Shown in pieces: positions 1 through 9,035 of a DNA stretch of 64,000 bases. The stretch is taken from contig JBBDMW010000043.1 of NCBI GenBank assembly GCA_040878005.1, positions 1 through 64,000 on the forward strand. Reading direction: 5' to 3'. The notes under the pieces were generated by a model that was given only the letters and a program-made list of their open reading frames with translations, searched no databases and was not told the origin of the DNA. Both the position numbers and the translations under genes were made by a program. How positions within the stretch are numbered: position 1 is the first letter of the stretch; the number at the start of each line of letters is the position of its first letter. Source of the DNA: JBBDMW01 sp040878005 (lineage in GTDB: Bacteria > Chloroflexota > Dehalococcoidia > Lucifugimonadales > Lucifugimonadaceae).

Positions 1-334
1 CGCCAGAGGCGGCCACACTCTGAGCCGCCACGCTGTCCGAAGCGAAGCAAGTAAAACGCAGGCACCGGGTGCGGCGGGGTCGTAGCGATCCACCCAAACC
101 ACTACGTTACCCGCACTAAAACAGGTGGCATATTGAATTGCGTTGTGCGCTGGGACAAGGCGATGGCGCAAGACCCATCCTCACCGGGTCTCTCCGCTCC
201 GGTCGAGACGACATTTTGGTGGGTGGGGTTGTGGCGTGGGGAAGGCGCAGCAAGCTGCGCCCGTACCATGTCCTGGCGGCGGGGGGGAGGGTTGTGGCGG
301 GGCGGTATATCCTTTGAGTTCTGTTGAGCGGGAT
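1..334. other. Left-edge stretch with no supported gene
   Basis: I see no convincing coding region here. A plus-strand frame is open only from the edge to a stop at 52-54. A minus-strand frame is open from a GTG at 93 to the edge (31 codons) but has no ribosome binding site, so it could be a gene start or chance. The part from about 170 to 300 is G-rich on the plus strand. It contains a short perfect inverted repeat at 244-261 (8-bp arms, 2-base loop). The segment around 178-215 looks to me like a mobile intergenic repeat, but only one copy is in the window. Confidence 0.4.
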
Positions 335-1813
335 ATGAGGAAAGCAGAAAGTGTTGGAATGGACTTTCGCCAGCTTATTCGAGACCTTGAGCAGGTTGTG
401 GGACCTGGGTACGTCATATGGCGGCCTGAGGACCTGCTGCTTTACGAGTACGACGGATCCATAGACAAGGCCACGCCGGGGATAGTTGTCCTGCCGGGAA
501 CGGCTGAAGAAACCGCCGATGTGGTGAAGGTTGCCAACCGCCACGGGGTGGACGTTGTGCCTCGTGGGGCAGGCACCGGCCTGTCTGGCGGGGCGATCAC
601 CCTGAAGGGCGCCCTGCAGGTTGCGCTCACCCGGCTGACGCGCGTGCTTGAAGTGGATACCGTCAACCGGACAGCCGTAGTGGAGCCGGGGCTGGTGAAC
701 CTTGATCTCTCGCTGGCGGTGGCCAAACATGGCCTGTACTACGCGCCTGACCCGTCCAGTCAGAAAGCATGCACCATTGGCGGGAACGTGGCGGAGAATG
801 CCGGCGGGCCGCACTGCCTGGCGTACGGCGTGACGACCAACCACGTGCTGGGCGTGGAAGTCGTGCTGGCGGATGGGTCGCTCATGTGGCTGGGCAGCGA
901 TGTGCGCGAGACGCCCGGGTACGACCTGCGCGGCGTGTTCGTGGGGTCCGAGGGCACACTGGGCATTGTTACCAAAGTGGCAGTACGGCTGCTGCGGATG
1001 CCGGAGTCTGTGCGGACCATGCTGGCCGCGTTCAGGAGCCTTGACGACGCTTCACAAACGGTGTCCGGCATCATAGGCAGCGGCATGGTGCCGGCCGCTG
1101 TGGAGATGATGGACCGGGTGACTATTGACGCCTGCGAGCCGGTGTATCACCCCGGATATCCGGCAGACGCGGAGGCGGTCCTGATTGTGGAGGTGGACGG
1201 TTTCACCGAGGCGATGGAGGAGCAGGCGGCCAGGGTGGAGGAGATCTGCATGGCGAACGGCGCCAGCGAGTTCCGCCGTGCCGATGACCCTGCGAAGCGC
1301 GCTGAGCTGTGGGCGACGCGGAAGGGGGCGATCGGCGCGTTCGGGACCATCGCTCCCAGCTATTACCTGGTGGATGGGGTGGTGCCGCGCACGAAGTTGC
1401 AGGAAGTCATGCGGAAGGTCAGGGAGATTGGCGAAGAGTTGAACCTGACCATCGGCAACGTGTTTCATGCCGGCGATGGGAATCTGCACCCGTGCATTCT
1501 TTTCGACGAGCGCAACCGCGGCGAGGTGCAGCGTGTCATAGAGTGCGGCGAGCGCATCCTGGAGGTGTGTGTAGAGGCCGGGGGCGCGCTCTCAGGCGAG
1601 CACGGAATTGGCATTGAGAAGCAGGCTTACATGTCGCTGGTGTTCACTCCGGAGGACATGGAGGCCATGTCACGCCTACGGCCTGCGTTCGGCGCAGGCG
1701 AGCGGTTCAATCCCGGCAAGGTGTTCCCCGGCGGTGCGGTGCACGGGGAAGCATACGGCATGACTCAGCACGCTACTGCGGGCCGAAGCACTGGCCGCGG
1801 CGATGTGGTGTGA
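335..1813 (+). CDS. glcD: FAD-linked 2-hydroxyacid (glycolate/D-lactate) oxidase subunit GlcD
   Basis: Flavoprotein subunit oxidising glycolate or a similar 2-hydroxyacid to the 2-oxoacid. About 492 residues, normal for GlcD. The FAD_binding_4 (PCMH-type) domain is at the N terminus with the pyrophosphate-binding segment PRGAGTGLSGGA near residues 76-88. The C-terminal FAD-oxidase domain carries FHAGDGNLHP near 375 and SGEHGIGIEK near 420. ATG 335 and ATG 359 are both possible starts, and neither has a strong ribosome binding site. The glcE-glcF genes lie 9 kb downstream on the same strand rather than beside it. Substrate (glycolate, D-lactate or another hydroxyacid) cannot be fixed from sequence. 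The last 25 residues extend past the usual family end. Confidence 0.88.
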   Translation: MRKAESVGMDFRQLIRDLEQVVGPGYVIWRPEDLLLYEYDGSIDKATPGIVVLPGTAEETADVVKVANRHGVDVVPRGAGTGLSGGAITLKGALQVALTRLTRVLEVDTVNRTAVVEPGLVNLDLSLAVAKHGLYYAPDPSSQKACTIGGNVAENAGGPHCLAYGVTTNHVLGVEVVLADGSLMWLGSDVRETPGYDLRGVFVGSEGTLGIVTKVAVRLLRMPESVRTMLAAFRSLDDASQTVSGIIGSGMVPAAVEMMDRVTIDACEPVYHPGYPADAEAVLIVEVDGFTEAMEEQAARVEEICMANGASEFRRADDPAKRAELWATRKGAIGAFGTIAPSYYLVDGVVPRTKLQEVMRKVREIGEELNLTIGNVFHAGDGNLHPCILFDERNRGEVQRVIECGERILEVCVEAGGALSGEHGIGIEKQAYMSLVFTPEDMEAMSRLRPAFGAGERFNPGKVFPGGAVHGEAYGMTQHATAGRSTGRGDVV

Positions 1814-1895
1814 GGGTGGTCGGGCCGCCTAAGCCAATCCCGCAAGAGTGAACCGATTCCATCACCGCCATCACCGCCAGCCGATACGGGACTCC

Positions 1896-3566
1896 CTACT
1901 CCGAAGGCTGCGTTATGTTGATCACGATGTCGAAGCTGGCATCCAAAGTGATGCTGCTGGGGCACGGCAGGGACATGATGCTGAGGTCGTTGGACATGAG
2001 CCTGACGGGGTGACCGACGGCGCGGCCGCCCAGCGGCTGTCCCAGCGTGAGATTCATGCCACCGCCACTGCCGAAGGTTCCAGATACATCGCCATTCGCC
2101 ACCGATATGTCGCCGCCACTGACATCCACCAGCACATTCCCGCCGCACCTGACCGTCTCCGTGTGATCCAAAAAGCGGAGATCAACCAGGGCCGGCAGAT
2201 CCACCAACGGGCCGGGGCCATCCGCGGACGGCGCCCTTACGTGAGCGACACTGCTGGAAGGCAGATCAATGACCACGGTCCCCAGGCCGCCGGGGCATGG
2301 CACATAGATTCCGCCGTCCCAATCGACTGCGCCGATGAACACAGGCTGCTCCGGGTCATGATCGGCAGGATCACCATGGACAGTGCCGGGGGTGACCTGG
2401 CCTCCGATCTGCACCGGCAGACCGTTAACCGTCACGATAAACGACTGACCCTGTCCATCGAATGTCGTGGAAGCGCCGCACAGCATGAAGGAGCTGATAT
2501 CGAGGTACTGGACATGAACGCTGAGCGGCGGAGCGTACTCATAGGCGCCTGGCGTCGCCGTTGGACCGGTTACGGGCGTGTCCTGTGGAGGAACAGGCGT
2601 GGAAGTAGCCTGCAATGAGACTCCGGCGGCAGGCGTAGGTGTCAGGTCAGCGGCGTCGGCGACACAGTTGGCGGATCCGGTGCGGATCACCACTTCGATC
2701 TCGCGATCTGTCTCCCCTGTGAAAAGGATCGAAAAGAAGTCAGCGTACAGACCCAGTAGCGTGGTCACCTCAGAAAAAGTGGCTACGACACCAAACAGAC
2801 CAGTCCCCACCCGCACACATTCAAAATCAGCGAACTCCTCATGGAAAGTCCCGCCCGGGGCAAGGCTCCGGCTGCCGTCATTGATGCCGTTGGCCTGGAC
2901 TGCGCCTGCCAGGTTGTTCAGGTAAGGCATCAACTCAACGTCTATTTCCTCGGCCATGTCATCGTCGGCGCTGACCGTGGCGCCCACCGTCCACCGGTCG
3001 CCAACCAGTGCTGACACATGATGCCGGTCCAGGCTGACACTGACCTTGCCCCTGAAGGCAGCCTGCTGGCTGAAGTGGCTCGCCTGCGCCTGGACAACGA
3101 TGACACTGTCGTCAGTCCAAAGCTCCATATTTTCCAGCAACTCCCACTCGCCATCATCACTACGGCTGGCGGGCAGGACCAGCGGGGTTCCTTCTTCCAA
3201 ATCAATATCGGCGTCTTCGGCGCTGATGCGGCGAGTGACGGTCACCGGCTGGTTAAATGTCAGACCGTCAGGCTGGAGATCGTAGACCCGTCCGAGCGCA
3301 GGGGTTTCGTCAGTGAGCTCCTCCGGCCAGTCCACCGGGTGAAGCCGAACGATGCGGACTTCGGTGTCTTCGTCCAATGCCCCGGCGGGGACTTCCACGG
3401 TAAGTGCGCCGTCGGCGCTGCTGACTGATCCGCCCACGTCGGATGGGATAAGAGCAACGCCATCTGTGGGCGGCTCTTCATTGCAGCCAGCCCAGAGAGC
3501 CGAGGCAAGAGCGATTATCAGGACAAGGATGAATGCTCGCCGGAAACGGGCACGATATCTGGGCAC
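1896..3566 (-). CDS. Large secreted lipoprotein with ZU5-like N-terminal region and Thr/Pro-rich linker
   Basis: 556 residues, function unknown. The N terminus has an arginine-rich n-region, a hydrophobic core (residues 11-24) and a lipobox-like ending WAGC with the probable lipidated Cys at 28, so it is likely anchored outside the membrane. Residues about 45-110 (GGSVSSADGALTVEVPAGAL) resemble ZU5-like beta domains of surface proteins. A Thr/Pro-rich linker lies at about 305-345, a style common in Chloroflexota exported proteins, followed by a beta-rich C-terminal part. The start is a GTG. A well-formed promoter lies just upstream (3626-3654). It is convergent with glcD. Trp at lipobox -3 is unusual, so a signal-peptidase I or uncleaved anchor is possible. 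Confidence 0.75.
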   Translation of the reverse strand: MPRYRARFRRAFILVLIIALASALWAGCNEEPPTDGVALIPSDVGGSVSSADGALTVEVPAGALDEDTEVRIVRLHPVDWPEELTDETPALGRVYDLQPDGLTFNQPVTVTRRISAEDADIDLEEGTPLVLPASRSDDGEWELLENMELWTDDSVIVVQAQASHFSQQAAFRGKVSVSLDRHHVSALVGDRWTVGATVSADDDMAEEIDVELMPYLNNLAGAVQANGINDGSRSLAPGGTFHEEFADFECVRVGTGLFGVVATFSEVTTLLGLYADFFSILFTGETDREIEVVIRTGSANCVADAADLTPTPAAGVSLQATSTPVPPQDTPVTGPTATPGAYEYAPPLSVHVQYLDISSFMLCGASTTFDGQGQSFIVTVNGLPVQIGGQVTPGTVHGDPADHDPEQPVFIGAVDWDGGIYVPCPGGLGTVVIDLPSSSVAHVRAPSADGPGPLVDLPALVDLRFLDHTETVRCGGNVLVDVSGGDISVANGDVSGTFGSGGGMNLTLGQPLGGRAVGHPVRLMSNDLSIMSLPCPSSITLDASFDIVINITQPSE

Positions 3567-3991
3567 GCTATGGGTGGTTCCTGTAACGCCGCGCTGCGCC
3601 GTGCGTAAGTTGGCGGATCGTGCGGATGGTATGGTTTGTAGCCTTCGCTGTCAAAGCGAGGGTAACAAGGGTATATGAACCGTCACCAACGCCCATCGAT
3701 TACATCCACCCTGCGTCAAATCTGCGTTGGCCTGTCAACACAAAGTAGCAGGTCAAGCCACAAGGACCTCAAGAGAAATGGCGACGGCCTATGCCAGGTA
3801 CCGAAGCTGAGTGATCTACCCGCCGCTGGCAGGCGGAACCAGGTCACGCCTGCTGACAGTTGCAGATGTGGAAGCAGTGGGCGCAATTGCGGAACAATGC
3901 AAAACAGAACAATAAAAGCTCCGGTGACCGCATGATCCCTTTAAAGGACTGTGATCAGTCCGCCGGGGCCATTCAACAAGGATTACCACGC
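3567..3991. other. 425-bp intergenic region between divergent lipoprotein and glycosyltransferase genes
   Basis: It holds the minus-strand promoter described separately. On the plus strand a short open frame (3675-3935) has basic, low-complexity composition, no ribosome binding site and no family resemblance, so I do not call it. No clear plus-strand promoter was found; a TTGCGG at 3887 is followed by only weak -10 candidates. Confidence 0.5.
3626..3654 (-). promoter_or_regulatory. Sigma-70-type promoter of the lipoprotein gene
   Basis: On the minus strand, TTGACA (3654-3649), a 17-bp spacer and TACCAT (3631-3626) match the housekeeping consensus at 6/6 and 4/6 positions. The predicted transcript starts near 3620, about 50 bases ahead of the GTG start at 3566. 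Confidence 0.65.
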
Positions 3992-5647
3992 GTGACCAGA
4001 GCCATGGTTCATCACCAATGGTGGAACTTGTTCCTCCTGCTGGTCATCCTGGGACTGGCCGCCTACCTGCGGCTCAACCAGTTGGAGACCCTCCCACCGC
4101 CGCTGCACGTTGACGAGGCAGGCTCCGCTCTCAGCGGCCTTGCGGTGGTGAACGGGGAACGTCCCCTCTTTGCGTACGGTTTCACGAACCACCTGAACAC
4201 AGCTTTCCTGCTTCCCGGGCTGGTGCTTGATCTGTTCGGCAAGTCCGTCTGGAACCTGAGGATCATCGAGGTGGTCTTCGGCCTGGTGGCAGTGCTGTTC
4301 ACGTATCTCCTGGGCAGGCGCCTGTTTTCCTGGCGCGTTGGCGTGGTGGCAGCAACGCTGCTGACCGTCAACCACTTCGCCATCGCCTTCAGCCGCCTGG
4401 GCCTTGTGAACCAGCAATCCATGACCGTGCAGGTCGTGGCTTTCTGGCTCCTCTGGGAAGGCCATGCACGCCGCCGGTCCTCTCTAACGTTCATGGGCGG
4501 GGTGATGGTTGGCCTGGGCCTTTACCTCTACTTCGCGTCGTGGGTGGTTCCTGTCATCCTTGCCCTGTTTGGCCTGTGGTGCGTCATTTTCCGGCGGCAG
4601 GCGGCAATGGAGCAGTGGCGGCAGGCACTATGGGGCGCAGCAGGGTTCGTGCTGGTCTGCATCCCATGGCTCGCATTTCCGCTGCTGGATCCAGAGGCGT
4701 TTCAGCAACGGCCTTCCCAGGTTTTCATAATTCCCAGCCTTGGGAGCTACAACGAGTACTGGGGAACCGGCAACCCACTCCAGGTAATGTGGCTCCAGGT
4801 CCTTCACAACGTGAAGATATTCGTGGTGGGCGGCGACTTCAGCAACCAGTACGGCCACAATGCTCCGCTATTCTTTCCCGTCACGCTGTTCTTCTTCGTG
4901 GTTGGGCTTGTCGCCCTGGCGCGCTTCCGCAAGCCCCGCCATGTATTCCTGGCGCTCTGGCTGGGCACCACACTCCTGGTGGGTGGAATCCTGACCGACA
5001 GCCCGCCGTTCATGCCAAGACTCGTGGGGATGCTTCCAGTGGCAATGCTGATCGCGGCGCTGGGAGTGGCATGGTCAGTGGACCTTATGGCCAGGCTAGT
5101 GCACAGGGGGCGGTTGCTCCGGTTCACCTGGAACCCGCCGATAAACAGTGCGGCGTTTGCAGGAGCACTGTTCCTGGGCACATTTGCAGCAGTGGCATTG
5201 CTGAGCCTGGTTAACAATCACCGCGCCTACTTTCATGAGTACCCGGTTGCCCCGCATACGATCTGGTGGCCATGGATTGAGCCAATGAACTCGATAGGCA
5301 GCTACATAGAATCCCGGGAAGACGTGGAGCAGGTGTACATGTTCAGCACGGACGATGGATATGTGTATTTGCACAGCGGGCACGCCGTCATCCGCTTTTA
5401 CATGTATGGCCACGACGCGAGGGTGAATGACGTGCGGTGCAGGCAGACGCCATGCGTTATTCCGAGGCCACGAGGCCGGACAATGTATGTGCTGCCAGAG
5501 GATACTGTGCACCTACTCGAACGGGTCGAGCGCCTCTTTCCTGGCGGCGCCACAAAGCGGTTCATGGGGCACCAGTCGCCAGACGGATCTATTTCAGAGC
5601 ATTTCGTGGTGTACGAGGTACGGGAATCAGCGTCGACTTCCCGGTAA
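3992..5647 (+). CDS. PMT-family (ArnT-like) membrane glycosyltransferase
   Basis: About 551 residues with many hydrophobic helices, typical of the GT-C/PMT_2 fold that transfers sugars from polyprenyl-phosphate donors at the outer face of the membrane. After a short basic N terminus and the first helix, the HVDEAGSAL segment (residues 39-47) holds the acidic pair expected in the first periplasmic loop. Start: GTG 3992 has AAGGA eight bases upstream and places the first helix near residue 12; an in-frame ATG at 3932 has no such site. A hydrophilic C-terminal domain follows the last helices. Acceptor (protein, lipid or glycan) is unknown. It faces the divergent lipoprotein gene, but no functional link is shown. 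Confidence 0.82.
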   Translation: MTRAMVHHQWWNLFLLLVILGLAAYLRLNQLETLPPPLHVDEAGSALSGLAVVNGERPLFAYGFTNHLNTAFLLPGLVLDLFGKSVWNLRIIEVVFGLVAVLFTYLLGRRLFSWRVGVVAATLLTVNHFAIAFSRLGLVNQQSMTVQVVAFWLLWEGHARRRSSLTFMGGVMVGLGLYLYFASWVVPVILALFGLWCVIFRRQAAMEQWRQALWGAAGFVLVCIPWLAFPLLDPEAFQQRPSQVFIIPSLGSYNEYWGTGNPLQVMWLQVLHNVKIFVVGGDFSNQYGHNAPLFFPVTLFFFVVGLVALARFRKPRHVFLALWLGTTLLVGGILTDSPPFMPRLVGMLPVAMLIAALGVAWSVDLMARLVHRGRLLRFTWNPPINSAAFAGALFLGTFAAVALLSLVNNHRAYFHEYPVAPHTIWWPWIEPMNSIGSYIESREDVEQVYMFSTDDGYVYLHSGHAVIRFYMYGHDARVNDVRCRQTPCVIPRPRGRTMYVLPEDTVHLLERVERLFPGGATKRFMGHQSPDGSISEHFVVYEVRESASTSR

Positions 5648-5700
5648 TGCACTGCCCTTCAATGCGGACAAGTATGCAAGAGCGCGAGCACCTGGTTCGC

Positions 5701-6708
5701 CTACGCCTTCGCCAGCCTGGTGTACCTGCCGCCGATGAGCCACTCGGAGACGTAAATGTTCCCGCTACTGTCGGCGCCGACGCCATGGGGACTGTTGAAC
5801 CTGCCCGGCGCCAGCCGGTTTGTTCGCGACGGGTTGCCGTTCTCGTCCAGCATGTTTGGCCAGCCAGGCTGATCACACACGGCCTCGTTTGCGCCCAGGC
5901 AGCCGACCAGGTTGTCGTTGATGTCCAAGATGGTCAGCCGGGCACGAAGCTCGGCGATTATGAGGAGGTCGCCGTAGCGGGCAAAGGCGCTTGGACTGGT
6001 GAGGAAGTCTGTGCCGAACGAACGCTTAAACGTGCCTTCGAGGTCGTACACCTGTAGCCGGGCGTTGCCGCGGTCGGCAATGTACAGCTCCGGCTCTGGC
6101 TTGCGAACATCCACCCAGACGGCATGCGGACAGTTGAAAGCGCCCGCCCTGCCCTCCTGGCCCGTGATGCTGCCGAGGTAGTCGCCGCCTTTGCTGAACC
6201 GGTGCACCTGGCTCTGGCCATATCCGTCCGATGCCCAGACGTCACCGTTGCCTCCGTGGCGTTCCTCGAACACAGTTATGCCAGTAGGTGAAAAGAACCC
6301 GCCGTCCCGGTATACGGGCAGATCAGGGGCGCACAGCCGCATGGCGACGTTGCCTGCCAGGTCCATCTTGACGAACTGTCCGCCACGGCTGTCGGCCTCA
6401 TAGTCGTACCCGGTTTCAGGCGTGCGCTTTCGGCCATTATCCGCAGCCCAGATGTACTCTGTGCCGTCGTCCTGTACCAGCGTCATACCGTGGGCGTCAG
6501 TGAGGTCCGTGTCCCACGACCTCTTGAAGCTGCCAGAAGGATCAAACACCATCATCCGAGGGTCGCGCGGATGGAACACAATGACTTCATCGGCAGCGTT
6601 GACCACAACTCCATGATGTGCCCAGCCGTTCCCGGCGCTCTCAGCGCCAGGAACCTCTGCCCAATCATCCATCCAGTTGAATTTCAAATTACCTGCGCTG
6701 ACCTGCAA
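5701..6708 (-). CDS. NHL-repeat beta-propeller protein (copy 1)
   Basis: About 335 residues with repeated NHL/YWTD-like blades (for example VWASDGYGQSQVHRFSKGG and LYIADRGNARLQVYDLEG). It forms a propeller of unknown ligand; related proteins include peptidyl-hydroxyglycine lyase-like domains. There is no signal peptide, so a cytoplasmic location is likely if the start is right. The reading frame runs upstream into the scaffold gap, so the true start is uncertain. TTG 6708 preceded by GGGGGA gives the N terminus LQVSAGNLKFNW, which parallels GEGDFRYEV in the copy at 33.8-34.7 kb; ATG 6672 is the alternative. It probably follows the dioxygenase gene in one transcript unless the hairpin at the gap terminates it. 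Confidence 0.75.
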   Translation of the reverse strand: MQVSAGNLKFNWMDDWAEVPGAESAGNGWAHHGVVVNAADEVIVFHPRDPRMMVFDPSGSFKRSWDTDLTDAHGMTLVQDDGTEYIWAADNGRKRTPETGYDYEADSRGGQFVKMDLAGNVAMRLCAPDLPVYRDGGFFSPTGITVFEERHGGNGDVWASDGYGQSQVHRFSKGGDYLGSITGQEGRAGAFNCPHAVWVDVRKPEPELYIADRGNARLQVYDLEGTFKRSFGTDFLTSPSAFARYGDLLIIAELRARLTILDINDNLVGCLGANEAVCDQPGWPNMLDENGNPSRTNRLAPGRFNSPHGVGADSSGNIYVSEWLIGGRYTRLAKA

Positions 6709-6751
6709 ACCTGTCCCCCGGGGTTCCGTGCATCTCTTGTTGGATGGACTA

Positions 6752-6806
6752 CAGCCGTGGGGGGGGGGGGGGGGGGGGNNNNNNNNNNCCCCCCCCCCCA
6801 CGGCTG
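6752..6806. repeat. Poly-G/poly-C inverted repeat containing a scaffold gap
   Basis: The left arm is CAGCCGT followed by 20 G (6759-6778). Then come 10 N (6779-6788), 11 C (6789-6799) and ACGGCTG, the exact reverse complement of the left border. It lies directly after the stop of the dioxygenase gene on the minus strand, where a terminator would sit. Either a real GC hairpin with a long homopolymer stem stopped the sequencer, or a foldback artefact made the second arm. Confidence 0.85.
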
Positions 6807-6810
6807 GTGA

Positions 6811-7677
6811 TTAATGCACGCCTGTTGATGCGTAATGCGAGCGCGCCAGTTTGCTCTGGACTTCGTAGATAGACCCCTCACGCTCATGCTTGGGCTGCGG
6901 GAAGCGCACCGGCACCTTCTCAAGCCGCGGCTCGTTCGTCGGCTTGCCTCGCAGGATATGAGAGTTCCAGTCGTTCCAGTCAGGTATGCCCGAGAGAGGG
7001 AAGGCGTCCACGGCCATGTATCCCATAAGGAGCAGCCGCCTTGGCCGGCTTGAGCGGTTGGGGGCAGAGCCGTGCAGCTCACGCACATGGTGGAGGGATA
7101 TTCCCCCGGCCTTTAACTCGATGGGCACGGCGTCTTCCATGTTGAAGTCGCTTTCGGACACGGCCCCCACGAACATCCCGTCCTGGTGGTGGTCATAGGC
7201 CGGGCCATTATGGGAACCGGGAATCACCATGAGGCAGCCGTTCTCGATCATCATGTCATCCATCGCGACACCCACTTCAAGGATGTCGTCATTGGTGTGG
7301 GGGTAGAACCCCCAATCCTGGTGCCACTCAACCGGGCTGCCGAACTCCGGGGACTTCATGTTCAGCTTTCCGCCGATAGTGCGGATGTCCGGCCCGACCA
7401 ACTGGCTGACAATGTCCAGGATGCGGTCATTGCGCAGCGTGCGGTCGTAGACTTCGTGCTGCGATTCCGGCTTCTTGAGACGGCGCAGCTTTGGCGACTC
7501 AGGCGTGTGCCCCGGCTCAAGATCGAACTGGTCCGTGTGCTGCATGACCTTTCGGGACAACTCCACAAACTCGTCAGTCACCCTCCTCAGGTCCTCCACT
7601 TCTTCCTGTGTCAGCACACCCTCCACACCGATATATCCATTCTCCCTGTAAAAATCGACCTGAGCCTGTGCAAGCAT
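6811..7677 (-). CDS. Phytanoyl-CoA dioxygenase (PhyH) family protein
   Basis: 288 residues, an Fe(II)/2-oxoglutarate-dependent oxygenase of the PhyH family. The metal-binding HxD is in WHQDWGFYPHT. The distal His and the 2-oxoglutarate-binding Arg fall in LHHVRELHGSAPNRSSRPR. The double-stranded beta-helix core runs from about residue 85 to 230. The substrate is unknown; the family hydroxylates lipids, ectoine and many small molecules. The ATG start gives a normal N terminus (FYRENGYIGVEGVLT). Promoter elements lie at 7788-7817. The NHL-repeat gene follows on the same strand. Confidence 0.88.
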   Translation of the reverse strand: MLAQAQVDFYRENGYIGVEGVLTQEEVEDLRRVTDEFVELSRKVMQHTDQFDLEPGHTPESPKLRRLKKPESQHEVYDRTLRNDRILDIVSQLVGPDIRTIGGKLNMKSPEFGSPVEWHQDWGFYPHTNDDILEVGVAMDDMMIENGCLMVIPGSHNGPAYDHHQDGMFVGAVSESDFNMEDAVPIELKAGGISLHHVRELHGSAPNRSSRPRRLLLMGYMAVDAFPLSGIPDWNDWNSHILRGKPTNEPRLEKVPVRFPQPKHEREGSIYEVQSKLARSHYASTGVH

Positions 7678-7787
7678 GTGGCACCCCCTGCCGCCATTTC
7701 CGAAGATGCCCGATTGACCGGCACCTTCGTTGCGAGTATGCGGGGGTTATAGGCCCGTTTACGGCACAGGTCAAGGATTGGCCGCAT

Positions 7788-7817
7788 TTCATACGGATTC
7801 CACCACCGTACGGTCAA
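7788..7817 (-). promoter_or_regulatory. Promoter of the PhyH-NHL unit
   Basis: Minus-strand TTGACC (7817-7812), 18-bp spacer, TATGAA (7793-7788): 5/6 and 4/6 matches to the sigma-70 consensus. It would give a leader of about 100 bases before the ATG at 7677. It lies in the divergent gap with the Gfo/Idh gene. Confidence 0.55.
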
Positions 7818-7898
7818 CATCCGCTAGACTGTGGCGTGCCGCCGCGATGGCGGCATACCCCCCGGTTTTGCTTCGCAACGTCCAGTCAAGGAGAAAAC

Positions 7899-8942
7899 AT
7901 GCCCCGGTCTGAAAAGAAGGTTCGCATCGGCATAATTGGCGCAGGCGGCTTCGCCAACACCCACATGGAGCACTACGCAAAGCTGCCTGACGCGGAGATC
8001 GTCGCCTTTTCCCGGCGCAATCCTGACGCGCTCAGGCAGATGCAGGATCAGTGGAATGTGCCGAAAGGCTTCACGGACTACCACGAACTGCTGGCCATGG
8101 ACGGCCTCGACGCGGTAGACATCATCACGCCGACTGATTCCCACCACCGCATCACGCTTGACGCCATCGCTGCGGGCAAGCATGTCCTGTGCGACAAGCC
8201 GCTGGCGATGACTGCCAAAGAGGCGCGGGAGATGTACGAGGCGGCTGAGAAGGCGGGGGTGATTCACTCCACGAACTTCAACCAGCGCGGGAACACGTCA
8301 GTGGGCCGAATCAAGCGTTACATGGATGACGGGTATATAGGCAACCTGTACCACATGAATATCTGGTGGGGCATGACCCAGGCCATGGACGCAAAGCCCA
8401 ACCTTCTCTCCTGGCGCTTCCGGCCGGAGAACGGCGGCGGGACGGTATATGAACTGATCCACGCGTTTGACATGGCGAGGTTCCTTGCAGGGGAAGTGAA
8501 GCGCATCTGCGCCCTCCTGAACACGGCGGAGCCTCACCGGCCGTTCGTGGACGTGCCAGAGGGCATGGATGTGAAAGTGGAAGACTCGTCAGCCTTCCTT
8601 ATGGAGTTCAAGAGCGGGGCGTACGGCGTATTCCACACGAGCTTTGTAAGCCGCGGCACAGACGCGGACGGCAAGACTTCGGCACGCGTGGAGCTTTCGG
8701 GAAGCAAGGGGCGAATCACCACTGACGGCCGGTTTGGACTGCTGGGCAACACTGGCCCGAACGGCCCGGTGGCCCCGCTTGAGCCGGGCGACCCTTACCC
8801 CCAGCCCTACGAGCGCTTTGTCAAGGCGATACTGACAGGCGAGCCGGTGGAGACAAGCTTCTACGACGGGATGAAAGCAGCCGAGCTTGTGGATGCGGCG
8901 TTCCTGTCGGCAAAAGAGAACCGCTGGGTGGAGATGGGCTGA
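7899..8942 (+). CDS. Gfo/Idh/MocA family NAD(P)-dependent dehydrogenase
   Basis: 347 residues. N-terminal Rossmann motif GIIGAGGFANTH (residues 11-22) and the family signature CDKPLAMT around residue 100, whose Lys is the usual catalytic/substrate residue. The C-terminal part has the mixed beta-sheet domain with the substrate-binding ELIHAFDMARFL. Likely oxidises a sugar, inositol or a sugar derivative. The start is certain: AAGGAG sits five bases before ATG 7899. It begins a plus-strand run with two aldo/keto reductases and glcE-glcF, suggesting one carbohydrate or hydroxyacid oxidation pathway. Confidence 0.9.
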   Translation: MPRSEKKVRIGIIGAGGFANTHMEHYAKLPDAEIVAFSRRNPDALRQMQDQWNVPKGFTDYHELLAMDGLDAVDIITPTDSHHRITLDAIAAGKHVLCDKPLAMTAKEAREMYEAAEKAGVIHSTNFNQRGNTSVGRIKRYMDDGYIGNLYHMNIWWGMTQAMDAKPNLLSWRFRPENGGGTVYELIHAFDMARFLAGEVKRICALLNTAEPHRPFVDVPEGMDVKVEDSSAFLMEFKSGAYGVFHTSFVSRGTDADGKTSARVELSGSKGRITTDGRFGLLGNTGPNGPVAPLEPGDPYPQPYERFVKAILTGEPVETSFYDGMKAAELVDAAFLSAKENRWVEMG

Positions 8943-9035
8943 GGCCTCCGGGCGTCCATTCTCCTCCGTAAGGGCGTGGCATTCGGCAGAGGCTAACGCG
9001 CCCACGGCCCATGTGAAGAATAAGAAAGGCGATCC

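Noticed and set aside
1848..2618. 256-codon plus-strand open frame opposite the lipoprotein gene
   Set aside because: Antisense shadow of a GC-rich coding gene; the sense strand protein has a signal peptide, a lipobox and a promoter.
3675..3935. 86-codon plus-strand open frame
   Set aside because: No ribosome binding site, basic low-information composition and no family resemblance; overlaps the upstream region of the glycosyltransferase gene.
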